Of a stretch of 64,000 nucleotides of DNA, positions 34,270 through 46,749 are shown one piece after another. Position 1 is the stretch's first letter, and every line of letters starts with the position of its first letter. The position numbers and the translations under genes are program-made. The notes below the pieces were generated by a model. It did no database searches. It was not told where the DNA came from and saw nothing but the letters and a program-made list of their open reading frames with translations. Source of the DNA: Ctenosaura bakeri (Eukaryota > Chordata > Lepidosauria > Squamata > Iguanidae); assembly GCA_948474755.1 (NCBI GenBank), contig CAOLHI010001479.1, positions 310,001 through 374,000 of the forward strand, in the 5' to 3' direction.

Positions 34270-35785
34270 TACATGCTACCAATAATATCATCCTCTGGCA
34301 GAGGTCATTTTGGAACCGCTTGCTATAATCTTTGAGAAATCTTGGAGGACAGGAGAAGTTCCTGAAGACTGGAAGAGAGCAAATGTTATCCCCATCTTCA
34401 AGAAGGGAAAAAAGAGGACCCAAATAATATCGCCCAGTCAGCCTGACATCAGTGCCCGGAAAGATCCTGGAGCAGATCATTAAGCACTCAGTTTCTAATC
34501 ATTTAGAAAGCAAAGTGGTAATCATGAGAAGTCAACATGGATTTCTCAAAAATTAGTCATGCCAGACTAGTCTTATCTCTTTTTATGATAGAGTTACTAG
34601 CTTGATAGATGAAGGGAATGCTGTGGATGTAGCATATTTCGATTTCAGTAAGGCCTTCGACAAAGTTCCCCATGACGTTCTTGCAACGAAGCTGGTAAAA
34701 CGTGGGCTGGACAGGGCTACTGTTAGTTGGATTTGTAATTGGTTGACAGACCAAACCCAAAGGGTGATCACAAATGGCTGCTTTTCATCCTGGAGAGAAG
34801 TGACTAGCGGGGTGCCACAGGGTTCTGTCCTGGGCCCAGTGCTGTTCAATATTTTTATCAACGACCTGGATGAAGGAATAGAGGGCATGCTCATCAAATT
34901 TGCAGATGACACCAAACTGGGAGGGGTTGCTAATACGCCTGAGGACGGGATCAAAATTCAAAATGACCTGGATAGATTGGAAAGCTGGACCAAGGAGAAC
35001 AACATGAAATTCAACAGAGAGAAGTGTAAGGTCCTACACTTGGGTAGAAAAAAATGGAATACAGAAATATAGGATGGGGGACACGTGGCTGGATAGCAGT
35101 ACGTGTGAAAGGGATCTAGGAGTCTTCATAGATCACAGGATGAACATGAGTCAGCAGTGTGATGCGGCAGCCAAGAAAGCCAATGTAATTCTCGGCTGCA
35201 TCAATAGGAGTTTGGTGTCTAGATCGAGGGAGGTACTGGTACCACTCTACTCTGCTTTGGTTAGACCCCATCTTGAATACTGTGTCCAGTTCTGGGCACC
35301 CCGATTCAAGAAGGATATTGACAAGCTGGAGCAAGTCCAGAGGAGGGCGACCAAAATGGTGAGAGGCCTGGAAACCATGCCCTATGGGGATAGACTTAGA
35401 GAGCTGGGGATGTTTAGTCTGCAGAAGAGAAGGTTAAGAGGGGACATGATAACCATGTTTAAATATTTGAAGGGATGCCATGTAGAGGAAGGAGAGGGCT
35501 TGTTTTCTGCTGCTCCAGAGACCAGGACAAGGAGCAATGGATTCAAGCTGCAGGAAAGGAGATTCCACCTGAACCTCAGGAAGAACTTCCTGACAGTCAG
35601 GGCTGTCCGGCAGTGGAATCTGCTGCCTCGGAGTGTAGTGGAGTCTCCTTCCTTGGAGGTTTTTAAGCAGAGGCTGGATGGCCATCTGTCGGGAGTGCTT
35701 TGAGGGTGTTCCTGCATGGCATGGGGTTGGACTGGATGGCCCCTGTGGTCTCTTCCAACTCTACATTTCTATGATACATTTCTAT
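34270..35785 (+). mobile_element. CR1 LINE, 5'-truncated, sense
   Basis: Begins inside the reverse transcriptase coding region and ends with the CR1 3' terminus: 'ggttggactggatggcccc', 'ggtctcttccaactctac' and two 'atttctatgat' units at 35763-35785. The 3' end carries an octamer-type repeat instead of poly-A, as expected for CR1. This is the best-preserved CR1 copy in the window. Confidence 0.9.
34602..35703 (+). pseudogene. CR1 ORF2 reverse transcriptase, C-terminal half, broken
   Basis: CR1 ORF2 encodes the endonuclease-reverse transcriptase; only RT and the C-terminal region remain. 34602-35072 shows RT motifs A ([10 protein letters not shown]), B ([11 protein letters not shown]) and C ([10 protein letters not shown]), the last with both aspartates. 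A frameshift at the A-run near 35047-35053 moves the frame. 35074-35703 then gives the conserved C-terminal part ([47 protein letters not shown]) and ends at a natural-looking stop. Sequence from 34270 to 34600 is also RT but with stops. Not functional. Confidence 0.88.
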
Positions 35786-36189
35786 GATCTTGACCTTAGT
35801 GTCAACAGTACCACAGTCTTGGAAAATATAAATCACTGCTGATCCTTACATCTGGGAGAAGGACAGATTTAGGGAAGGCAGTAAAGATGGGGAGAGTCCT
35901 GCAAGGAAAAGGCCAAGGGGGGACAAGAGTGAGGAAGGGACTGCGTTCTCAGAGAGGGAGAACTGAGGCAGACCCGTTTGTCCTGGCCCTGGCTTGATTC
36001 ACAGATCTCCCTGGCTGTTCAGACCCGAACACGAAGAGGTGTCAGGCTGGGCAGGTCTTGAATGCAAGGCTTGGGTGCGCCTTTCGCACTCAGCACTGAC
36101 AGGCAGTGGTTTTCTGCACATTTTTCCCTAGAAACCAAAATGACCAAATGGAGACATGACTCATTAGAAAACACAACAGCACTTGGCAA

Positions 36190-36355
36190 AGTGGAGGGCA
36201 GTAAGAAAAGTGAAAGATAGGTGGATAGACTCAATCAAAGAAGTCATGGCCCTGAGTTTGCAAGACCTTAAAGGGCTGCCAATAATCCAGCGTCTTGGAG
36301 GTCTCTCATAGAGTTGTCATAAATTGAAGCCAACTTGAGAGCAATTAAAAACAAT
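36190..36355 (+). mobile_element. RTE/BovB-like LINE 3' fragment
   Basis: Shares with 56800-56960 the order 'gatagactcaatcaaagaag', 'ccctgagtttgcaagacct', 'ttggaggtctctc' and a tail 'gtcataaattgaagccaact'. Only the last coding segment and 3' tail are present. Confidence 0.65.
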
Positions 36356-36545
36356 GCCAAAAATATCTCTATTATGAATGTAGACTGTAACTATGTATTT
36401 AAGGTAGGCAAAAGCCACCATTTTTCTTACAATTTTCTTACAAGTGTTGTGGCTAACGTGCATGCTGTATTTCAAACATAAATGTGGTTAGGATAAAACC
36501 AGTGATCAGGAATCACAGAGCTTATTAAAAATGTCACACTGCATT

Positions 36546-36860
36546 ATAGAATCATAGAATAATAGAGTTGGAAGAGACCAGAGGGGCCATCCAGTCCAAC
36601 CCCCTGCCATGCAGGAACACCCATCAAAGCATTCCCGACAGATGGCCATCCAGCTTCTGTTTAAAAACCTCCAAAGAAGGAGACTCCACCACACTCCGAG
36701 GCAGCAGATTCCACTGCCAGACAGCTCTGACCGTCAGGAAGCTCTTCCTGAGGTTCAAGTGGAATCTCCTTTCCTGCATCTTGAATCCATTGCTCCTTGT
36801 CCTAGTCTCTAGAGCAGCAGAGAACAAGCCCGCTCCCTCCTCAACATGACATCCCTTATG
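36546..36860 (-). mobile_element. CR1 LINE 3' end, antisense
   Basis: Reverse complement of the last ~300 bases of the copy at 34270-35785. It carries the ORF2 C-terminus on the minus strand (36624-36827: [15 protein letters not shown]...[14 protein letters not shown]) and the start 'gaatcatagaat...gttggaagag'. It is close in sequence to the 34-kb copy and inverted to it. Confidence 0.88.
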
Positions 36861-37009
36861 GTACCAGACTTGATTTACAGCACATTACTTCTCAGCTAGG
36901 TTCACACAAATTCCTGTATAGAAACGTTTTACTGCAAAAAGGGAAGGAACAATGACAGAGAGGGTTGCATCTGAAGAGGGAGGCAAGGTTGCCTGCTTTC
37001 CTTTCTCCC

Positions 37010-37118
37010 CAAGGGCTTGCCCAAGGTCATCCACTGGGTTTCCATGGCTGAGTGGGGATTTGAACCCTCGTCTCCCAGTGTCCTAGTCCAACACTCAAAC
37101 TATAACATGCTAGCTCTT
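37010..37118 (-). mobile_element. tRNA-derived SINE head, antisense
   Basis: Antisense modules 'gcccaaggtcatccactggg', 'tttccatggctgagtgggga', 'tttgaaccctcgtctcc' and 'gtccaacactcaaac'. The 3' tail half is absent. Confidence 0.72.
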
Positions 37119-37739
37119 GTAACTGAGGTACATCTGTTCTTAAGAAGCAGTTTTATGGGTGGGGGAGGGTTAATATGACATATTCCAGGGCTGAAAACCT
37201 TGCTGAAGATGTAATATTTGGTATGCCTGACTTGAATACAGCAGTGAGGAGGTGTGATCTTCTTTCTTCTACTGTCATCCTTTGAACAGAAAAAATCATT
37301 TTAAAACCCCATACTTAACAATTAAAGAGTAGAGAAATTGTATATAAAAAAGCTGTTTGCTGAGTTCTAGGGAGTTTTCTTAGAAGTTATGGTATGTTTG
37401 GTAACCCCAGGGAGTCATAATTCCAGCATCTGCAACTCCAGGTAGGCTTGGGTGGCACTGGTTATTTGGATGTATTCTAATCCATCTTTTAGCCAAGTTA
37501 TGGGAACCAATTTTGGCTCTTCAGACAGTTGACTTATGCAAAGGAGTGCATGAGGCTGCAAAGTGATACCTTGGTAGTTCTCCTGTGCCTCTCATTGACT
37601 TTCCACACTACTGATCATGGTAATTGACTGGATTAGGAACTGGAAGCTCAGTGTTACAGAGATGGTGGTCTTTTTGGAGGGGAGGACACAGAATATAATG
37701 AAATACTGTTCCATCCTTTAACCATTAGCCACTCTCCAT

Positions 37740-39060
37740 CCTATCTATTCTACCATGCTGACTAATATCTACATGAAATGACTGAGAGAAGTCCTTGTAA
37801 GCTGTGAGCTAAAATGTCAGCAGTGTGCAGATGATAAGCAGCTCATTTTTCCATTGACTAATCCCAGGAAATCTATGGAAACTCTAAAGAGCTGCCTGGA
37901 GGCAAAGAAGCTGAAACTTTATTCTGATAAGAGAGAAGCGCTACAGGTTGGTAAATATACTGCTGTGGATGGAGGTGGACAACTAGCTTTAGACAGGGCT
38001 ACATTTTTCCAGGAAGACTGAGCTCAAAACTTGACAGGTCTCCATACCTAAAATTCCAAACAAATTAAAAAACTGGGGTAATTACCAGCTCTACAAAAAT
38101 CCAATGACAGATTAGAAATAAAAATGACCTGGCAATATAAGTTTTAAGCAGAATCTACCTGTTTCTATAGCTTGCACTTTAAACCAAGATATGGGTGATG
38201 TGGGGGTCCTATGTTTGAAATTTTAGGTATGGTCTCTGAATCTTCAGATCTGAGACTGTTGAACAGTGGCTAAAGTAATAACTCTCATGATACATGTTAT
38301 CAATAATAAACATCCTTTAATATGACAATTTGCCTTATTGAACCTTTGGATTTTCATTTAGTATTCACATAAATGGGACTTCCCCTCAATCTTCCCCAAA
38401 AAGTAAATGTCAAGGAAGGATGGCTGAGCATGTCTTACTTAAGTATTTATTTCTCCCTCCTAGTCTCCAAATGTGGCAAGCTTAGTAATCGATATTTTTA
38501 CATTAATTCTGCATTGTATACTTTTGTGTATTGCTGTATTTTTTTTTCTTCCTTGGTTACCCTTTTTGAATTTTTTCCATTTTTTTAGAATAAATTTTAA
38601 AGTAATTACTTTTCTTAGCAAGTACTTTCAGTGGAATAAAAGGGAACAGCCTGACTCTTTAAATATTTGTTTTATTTGTATATTAAAAATAAACTCCTTG
38701 TTCAGTCTCTATTAAAAAAAAAAAACTTGAGGAGTCTCCTGTACCTGGTGTTGTCAATGGAGAAGCAAAATACATTGGTGGCTTGGAGTGCCTTTTGTTA
38801 GTTTAGGTAGATTTGCCAGCTGTTATCCTCCAAAAGTAAGCAGAAGTCATCACAGTCATATATAACATTGCTGCATCCAAACTAGACTACTATAGCACAC
38901 TCCATGGGTTTTAACAATGAAGATAGTGTGGTGCAGAACATGGCTGACTAATTGTTTGTGAGAGCCAGGCTGTCAGAGCATATAGTATCCATTTTATTTC
39001 AGATGCCAGTTCAATTGTGGATAATTTACCTTCCTTCCTTCTTTTAATTGAATTTATCAA
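37740..39060 (+). mobile_element. Decayed L2 LINE reverse transcriptase region
   Basis: Around 37820-37990 the plus strand reads as a degraded L2 RT segment: an ADD-type motif ('cagatgataagcagctc'), 'gctgcctggaggcaaagaag', 'aaactttattctgataag' and 'gaagcgctacaggttggt'. L2-like text resumes about 38830-39030 ('catccaaactagactactat', 'gagagccaggctgtcag'). Many stops and indels. Boundaries are approximate, and unrelated AT-rich sequence lies between. Confidence 0.55.
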
Positions 39061-40872
39061 GGTGGCTTACAACAAGTTAAAATGAAGTACAGCTAAAGAA
39101 AAAAAAATAATACAAAAGTTTACAGACAAATAAAAAAACAATTCTGCTTAAAAATACAAGTGAAAAAACAGGTTAAATACATTTTTAAACATAATAAAAT
39201 CTCCTAAATTATTTAGAATCAAGTTATCTGAAGGATCCACTGTCTCTTTGTGAGTCCCCGGGTCATCAGATTGCTGTCTACCTGTTTGTCCACCATCAAA
39301 TAGTTTTAGATTGATGGGCACTAGGAATGGGATCTTCTCTATCTATGAAACCAACACTTTTATCTCTTAAATAGTTATTGCTATGATAGTTCTTGACATG
39401 TGAACAAATTTAAATTTATAATCTTATGATACAAAGGGAAAACAGCATGACAGCTTCAGCTGTATAGAACCAAGAGATAGGGCTCCTTCTCCTCTATTCT
39501 CCTATAGTAGGTTCCTCCACTTTCAGCCATCCCCCTCCAAGATAGTGGTGAAGGTGGAACTAACCACAACATAAGGAGTCCACACTGTCCACATAATGCC
39601 CAAATAAATCCCCTTTGAAGGGCATGGCCCTTAAAACCTGCTATTTCCAAGCACTGTAGAACTTGAATGCATATGGAAAGCACTCAACATTTGTTAAACT
39701 GGAAAAGGTGGTTTGCTTGGTTAATGGAATATATCACACCTATTGAATAAGTTGTAATAAATTAAAATATGTTTGAGTTAATACCCTTGAGTGGGGTAAT
39801 TTTGAAATGTAGCACATCAGTCAATCAGTTTTATTCAAATTTTCACTGTAACAGTGACTTCCATCCCCTCCTTTTATCTCTAATTAACCTGCATAACCCA
39901 TTAATGAACAATGCAATAGAAACTATGCTAAAATCTTGTAAGAGCCAGAATCCACACTGAAGACCTACTGTTATTTGCTGTGGTCAGCTCAGACATATAG
40001 CATAATATCAAGTGAAAGAAATATTTGCAAGAATATTTTCATTATGTATATGCTACAGAAGCTAAAAGGCTTTTTTTTATTTTTTATTTTTTTTATTATT
40101 TATTATTATTATTATTATTTTTATTATTCCCTCCACCACAGACATCTCATTGCCTCAGAAAGCAGACCTCAGACCAATATGGACTGCTGGGGATAAGCAT
40201 CCCAGCTTCCTCTTAATCAGCACTTCATTGGCATACTAGATTCTCCAATGAATAACTAAATAACTTTGCCACTCATTCTCCCACAGATGTCATTGTAAAA
40301 ATTTGTCTGCAGCGTGTCATGTGCACTTGAGGGAAGGATGAGCACTGTAATTAAGCATTAAGCCTTTTCACTGTATGAATCTGCCATAGAGTATGAAATG
40401 ACTATTATTAATATTTTCAAAGTACTGCATTTATTAGCATCTATTTTTCTACTCAAGGTTAGCAGAGTACAGATAGAATGGTTCAAAGAGAAACCTTCCT
40501 GTGCAGTTATGTTATGAAACCTATTTCTTTCTTTCTATATTGAAATGGCAGTGGAGGTGCTGTTGCATGTCCCAATACACTGTGAGGATAAGTTGGTGGG
40601 TACAGGCAGGAGAGCTTTCTCTGCAGCTGCACTCTGACTGTGAAACTCTCTAGCAAGGGAAGTTAGGTTGGCTCCATCTCTTCTGGCAGGTTGCTAAAAG
40701 AGTGTTGTTCCTTGCAGCCTGGAGGTTAGAGATAATGTATCTGTCTAGTAAATTAGTTTCTCTTTATTGGCCATATGGGTCTCCTTTCTAACACTTTTCT
40801 ACTATCCCTGCTGGGGATGCTCCACCTGGAGATCCTGCACTGAGCAGGGGTTAAATCTGATGGCCCATAGAT
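39061..40872. other. Mostly unannotated, AT-rich
   Basis: Contains an A-rich tract (39085-39200), an (ATT)n-type run at about 40070-40125 and a short passage near 40620-40700 that may be more decayed L2. No gene recognised. Confidence 0.45.
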
Positions 40873-41327
40873 CAGAGGTGTATCTAGAGTGGGGCAAGTA
40901 GGGCATGTGCCAATTGGACACCAATGCCAGGGAGCTGCAAAAAAGCTGTGCCCCCAGCCCTGTTGCTTGGGACTGCTGGCCCAGCAGCACACCCTGAAAG
41001 CAGCAGTGTTCCCTGCTGTCGCCACTGCTGCCCTTGCTGAGTTTGTTCTCGGCCTGGGGTGGCACTGGTGGCAGCAAAAGAGGCAGCCCTTCCACCCATG
41101 CCTGGCCTGCCACTGCTGCTACCCTCACCGGGGTCTTCCTCAGCCCAGAGTGGTGGCAGCAACAGGAGAGGCAGCCCCCTGCAACCTGGGCCTGGCTCAC
41201 CGCTGCTGCTGCCACCCTCGCTGAGTCATCCTCAGTCCGGGACAGTGGTGGCAGAAGAAGCAGCGCCTAGAGGCACAACTTCTACGCTTGCCCTAGGCAC
41301 TGTTGAGGTTGAGTAGATATGTCACTG
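40873..41327. mobile_element. hAT-like non-autonomous element with GC-rich tandem array
   Basis: The ends are imperfect inverted repeats of hAT type: cagaggtgtatctagagtgg at 40873 and the complement of cagtgacatatctactcaac ending at 41327. The interior (about 41010-41260) is three imperfect units of roughly 88 bp sharing 'cNctgctgc', 'ctcag' and 'gtggNggcagcaNNaga'. No clear 8-bp duplication. The overlapping 85-137-codon ORFs on both strands are products of the GC-rich repeat. Confidence 0.58.
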
Positions 41328-44000
41328 CTGTAAGTCCCCTTCCAGCTCTATCATTGTTGATCTAGTGTTGCTGCAACAGCTGGATTTTGCAGCCACCTCT
41401 TCTCTAGTGTCAGATTTATGACTCCAGAAGTTTGGGATTTCTGAATCCCCATGGACCTGAAAATATGCAACTTAATTCCTTTTATTATCAGATCATTTTT
41501 GCTTCCCTTACTTTGCACCTGTAGTTCCCCTCACCCTCAAAAGAGGCTGTACTTTGCTTGCTATTACTTTAAAACTCCTTCCTTGCAGAGTCCCTGTCTT
41601 CACTGTTTATAGCTGTTGTGAAAGGAGATTGCAGTTTTTCTTCTATGTGAAAAAAAAATCTATTACTATCAGCTGGAATGAGATCAGGGCCTTGATTTAT
41701 ACTTAGTGGACAAAAGGCAGTGAAAACCCAATCCACTTAATTTCAGGCATTTTTTTTAAAAAAAACCAGTTAACATTATAGTTTAGAGACACTCAGATTT
41801 AAAAACAGAGGCAAGAAATCCACACCTATGGCACACAAGTGTGAATAATACTCTAGCAATTTGTTGTCATCATCATGCCATATGCCTCCATCATGCAATT
41901 TCCAGTCATTCCACATTATCTAAGCGACTTGACTTCTTATTTCAGAGAAATTTCAGAAATGTACAGATCAGGATTAAGGATGCAAGAGTGGTGTGGAATT
42001 TAATTTTAATCCTCTAGTCTTCCACACTGTCATTCTGACATAAAGCATTAATTTCTATAAAAAGAACTGAAAAAACGTTATCAAGGCCAGGAATTGCTAT
42101 GTCTTTCTGTTAAGTAACTTTGAGAAATAATTTTGTGGTAGTAAATAGATTAATAACTTGTTTCAAAGATAGCATTCATCATTCTAAAAGAAAATGCTCC
42201 CAAATCTATTTTTTTTTATTTTTCTTTTCTTTTTTTCCAGAAAGGAAGGATTTTAAAACAAACCTAAGAGGGGAAAAAAACCCTGTCTTTTTCTCTGTCT
42301 CCCTCCTGGGGGGGGGGGGGTTGGACTTTTACATCTTTGCCCCAACCGACACAATCACTAGATGTCCCCAGTGGGCTGGATTCAGATTTAGATATATGTA
42401 ACAGGGATGGTTCAAGCAGACTTCCCTGTCCCAAATTCCCTATGGCTGTCCCTCTGGTTCCCGAAAAATGTTTCACAAGATCATAGCAACTGCTGGATGA
42501 GTACCCCATAGGCCTCCACCAAGTTTTTTGAGATTTCCCCCTCATTTGATGCAGGGAGCATGCCCTACTCTGCAGGATCCACCAACCCTCTGTGTAGCAT
42601 TTGATGCAGCAGCTCAGTTGCCAAGAGGAATATTTGGGGAAATCTGCTCCAGCCAGACCAGTTACACATGCCTAAATCTAGTTCCAATATTACAAATGCA
42701 TAATCTTTTAATACACACACACACCACTACACTGGCTAGAAGTATCTGTGACCTTAGATTGATAAACAGTTTTAATCTTCTGATGATTTTTCCTCTTTCA
42801 GCACTATTCATTTTTTGGTACATCTAGTTTTTCCATGTTAATCCTTATGAGTACAATGAGCTGTTATTTGTCCTCAGAGGAGGACTTCTTCTTCTGCTTC
42901 TTCTTCCTCTTCTTCTTCTTTATCATCATCTCTTTGCAGCACATGATGACAAGAAGTACTGCTTGCTTCAGAATTATCATTTGCAAAATGAGCTTCCTAT
43001 ATTAGTTGAACATGGCCTTGAAATCATTGCCTGGAAGAACAGGTCTCACTTGGACTATTTAGATAGCTTAATGCTCTACATGGTGCATGAGAATACTTCT
43101 CTGCTAAGCACATTTCATCTGCCACTTGGTACTTTCTATGCATAATCATATTGACTTCCTTTTTTTTTTTCCAACACTGGGAGGCTCCCCCCCCCACTTA
43201 ACAGGTCTTGCATAGAAATAGATAAGAACAATTTGGAAGGGGGTAGGCGAGAGGGAAGAGAAATCGCCTGTCAAGTTTTAGTTTTTCCTGCCTGGAGGTG
43301 ACACAATTCTTTTTAACCCCATATCTTAATTTGGTGTGAAATTGTCTGATGGTTGGGGAGAGGGGAACAAACAAAACTTATTCTGTGCATGCTTCAGACA
43401 GCATGCTTCAGACAAATGCTTCACTACATGAAAACTAGGGACAAACTGTGGCTCTTGAGATACTCTTTGTAAAAAGACACATGAAACTGTGTAGAAATCC
43501 AAGTAGCTGTCGCAGTGAGCCAAACATGCTTGAAACAGAGGGGGATGAGGAATTTTAACCCTTCTGCTCCTGCCATTGTTGCAGACAAAAATCTCCCAAG
43601 CTGCTGTTTGCTCCCTTCCTCCTGCCACTGTAGTTCTCTCCTTCTCTCACATCCTCCTTTCTCTTTCTTCCTTGCCTTGTCTTTTAACCTTGCACCTGGT
43701 ATGGAATGCCTAATAAAGTGTTGTGACATCCAGATCAAGGCTGAAGTGATACACTGCTTTAATCTAAAGTACATCTCCCAGTCCGGAAGTAGGACTGCCA
43801 CGTGAAACCTGTTGGAATTCACTCTTCTGCACCAATATTACTGGTAAAGGAGCCCCACTCATATTTCAACCAGCAACCTGATCTGGAAGAATGGCAGCAA
43901 GCAAAGCCAAATAGTCTCCACTACTAACTGTGTTTGTTTGTGTTTGTTTGTTCAGAGCATTTACACCCTGTTCTTCAGCCAAAAAAGCTCCCAGAGCAGC
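41328..44000. other. Unannotated stretch with simple repeats
   Basis: Holds a 13-base poly-G run at 42308-42320, a CTT/CTTCTG-rich tract at about 42885-42930 and poly-T tracts. No gene recognised. Confidence 0.5.
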
Positions 44001-44196
44001 TTGTTGTTGTATGCCTTCAAGTCATTTCTGATTTATGGCAACCCTAAGGCAAATCTATAGTGGGGTTTCCTGAAGCTGAGAGTGTACAACACACCCAAGG
44101 CTACCCAGTGGGTTTGCACAACCAGGTGGGGAATCAAACCTTGATCTCCAAGGTCATAGTCCAATGCTCAAACCGCTAAACCACACTGGCTCTCAC
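44001..44196 (-). mobile_element. tRNA-derived SINE, full length, antisense
   Basis: Begins with the antisense tail (ttgttgttgtatgccttcaa), passes 'gatttatggcaaccctaagg', 'acacccaaggctacccagtg' and 'gtccaatgctcaaaccgcta', and ends at the head 'ccacactggctctca'. One of the most complete copies here. Confidence 0.85.
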
Positions 44197-44579
44197 AGAG
44201 TAGTTTTCAAATTGTTAATCTGACACAAGGAAAAGGGCAATGAGAGAAGGGATTAAATCAAGAAAACACTGGCTGCTGCTCTCTCCCACACAGAGGCCAC
44301 AACATGAGCCAGGGAGGGCCTTTCCTCAGCTGCTGGTGTCCAGGCACAATGGTGTGGTCTTGGGTTCCGTGACAGGGGTATGCAAAGCTCTCATTCTCCA
44401 TTTGATTGATTATTTTTTTCTTCTGAATCCTACCTGCATTTTCTTCCTGCCCTATTTTCTTTAGTAAGTAAACAAAATTTATGTCATCTTTTTACACATT
44501 ATATTTCATTTAAATATTTATATACCTAATTCACTTAATTTGTTCAATTGTATCCTTTGAAAGAAACATATTTTGACAC

Positions 44580-45658
44580 AATTTTCCAATTTTTTAAAAT
44601 ATAATTTTATTAAAGTTTCAGCAAATAAAACAAACAATTATCTATGCAATGTTTACATGCAATGTTATTTCCTTCTTCCTTTCCTTTCTGGATTACAATT
44701 ATTAATATTTCCTCTATTTGTTATACCGCATATCGCAATAAAATGTTAGTAATCAAACTTAATTCGTTAGTTCCTGCTATATTTCTCTACCTTACTTGTT
44801 ACATGATATTTCTATGATTATTACCCTGTATAGTAATTGATTATCATGCATTATGCATTGCCTTCTGTCTACACCCAACCCAAATCTGTAACAATCTTCC
44901 ACTCTTTATTAATGTCTTCATTTGATTTCCCTTTTAATCTTTGTGTAAGAATGTCCGCATTTCTATTTTCCATAAAAGTTGCCCACCACTGTTCAATAGC
45001 AGGTATAGTTTCATTTTTCCAAAGTCGTGCATACTCAATACGGGCCGTCGTCACCATGTATGGTATTATTCTCCAATATTTCTTCACTGATGTTCCATCT
45101 AATATATGTGTCATGTTTAGCAAGTAAAGTTCAGGTATCTTCCCAAATTGAATCTTCAAAACTGAACATACTTTCTTATGTATTTCTTTCCAGTATTTTT
45201 CTGCTTTGGGACATGACCACCACACATGAAATAGTGTACCAGAACTCTCTTGACATTTCCAATATTGCCCTGTACCCGTCTTATAAATTGTCTTTAATTT
45301 TTGTGGTGTCATATACCTTCTATGAAATAGTTTGTAATAATTTTCTTTTAAATTTTGAGCAGCGGTAAATTTCTGTGTTTGTTGCCAACTCTGTTCCCAC
45401 CATTCTAACTGTATTGGATGTGCGACATTTTGTGCCCATTGTATCATCGCTGCTTTAACTGTCTCCTCCTCACATTCTTGATGTAAAATTTCTTGATATA
45501 AATGTGCTAATAAATGTGGTGGATTTTCTCTTAGCAATCGCAATAATTGGATTTGCTCCTTTTGTTGTATTCCATAAGTTTGTACATCCATTTGAAATCT
45601 TTCCTTTAGCTGTCTGTAGGGAAACCAGCTTAATTTTTTTTTAAATTTTCCAATTTTT
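44580..45658 (-). mobile_element. 5'-truncated L1 LINE with target-site duplication, antisense
   Basis: The body 44595-45643 is flanked by identical 15-mers, aattttccaattttt at 44580-44594 and 45644-45658. An A-rich 3' end (read on minus) lies at the left boundary. The sequence is AT-rich, so the duplication is less certain than at the 10-kb copy. However, the right-hand repeat falls exactly where L1-like protein similarity begins. Confidence 0.75.
44869..45643 (-). pseudogene. L1 ORF2 C-terminal fragment with an open frame
   Basis: About 255 codons of ORF2 remain uninterrupted to the terminal stop at 44869. Visible features: KLSWFPYRQLKERFQMD at the start, MIQWAQNVAHPI in the middle, and the knuckle region YWKCQ.SSGTLFHVWWSCP.AEKYW, in which the usual second cysteine of CWKC has become part of YWKCQ. 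Related by eye to 10441-11217. The open frame extends 13 codons upstream into flanking DNA. It lacks endonuclease and RT domains, so it is a dead fragment despite being open. Confidence 0.8.
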
Positions 45659-46749
45659 AACAGGTGAATTATTTCTTGCACACTTTGTCTCTGAAATAGC
45701 CTGCAAGCTTCATAAATGTGCTAATGTTCAAGAAAATTTTCTCATATCAAGTCTTGAGAAGTTAAAAAAAACACTGCTACTTTCACTGAGGTTCTTGAGT
45801 CCAACAAAATCTCTTTCCATTCACAATCAGTGAGAATGCAGGCCTATCAAAGTGCTTTGCCTTGAAATGTATGTCAGGTTATTGTTGCTGATGGATTAGC
45901 ACTATCCCTGGCATCATCATCTGATGGACCGGAGGTTGTGGGTTACTGGACTTTGATCTGTAGTCCAGTAGTAACAATATCATGGGTGATCTCACTTTTT
46001 AGCTGAAGAGATACTAAGACCAAAAATCAGGCAGTCATAGGTAAGGATCACTTCCTTGTCGAGCAAGTTTGCCAGATGGAACATAACTGTCTGTAACAAT
46101 TTTGCAAGCTCTACATACTTAGTTATGCAAAATTATACTTTACAGCATTGGCTTTCTTTTGTAGCATTTCTCTTTAGTTTTCTTTGTGAATATTACTTCC
46201 TCTCTGAAGTTTACTACATTCTTGCATCCTACTTTCCTATATTTCTTCCAAGGCTTTTCCCCATTTGGTAGTTTTGCTGTGGCTGTTGGTCAGAATTATG
46301 TATGAGATACAGCATAAGTGATCCCTGTAACATTATTTGCTTTACAAATCATTCCGACACAATTTATTTCCCTTGCTTGCAGAAATAAAACATTTTAGCG
46401 GTTAATCTTTACATATACTGGAGTTACTTAGAAATTCTCAATATGCGGTATCAACAGCTAATTGTCACAAAATAGTAATAATGCAGTGACTTTATGGTAC
46501 CATTCCACCCAGATTCACTGGCATGAATTGTTAAAACAAGACTGAGTTGATTTTGGTATATGTTTTAACCTTGGCCACACTTTCCTTTTTACTCACCATT
46601 TAATGACATGCTATGCAGAACACTGAACTTCTGTTTCAAAACACTGTAGTGAGTTAAAATATAAAGTTCATTCACTTAATTTGCTATCCTATGGATGTTT
46701 ATTGAGAAATCTCGCTGTGTTGAAAGGAACTTACCAGTAAAGGGATTTG
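45659..46749. other. Unannotated AT-rich stretch
   Basis: No gene or repeat recognised. Confidence 0.45.
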
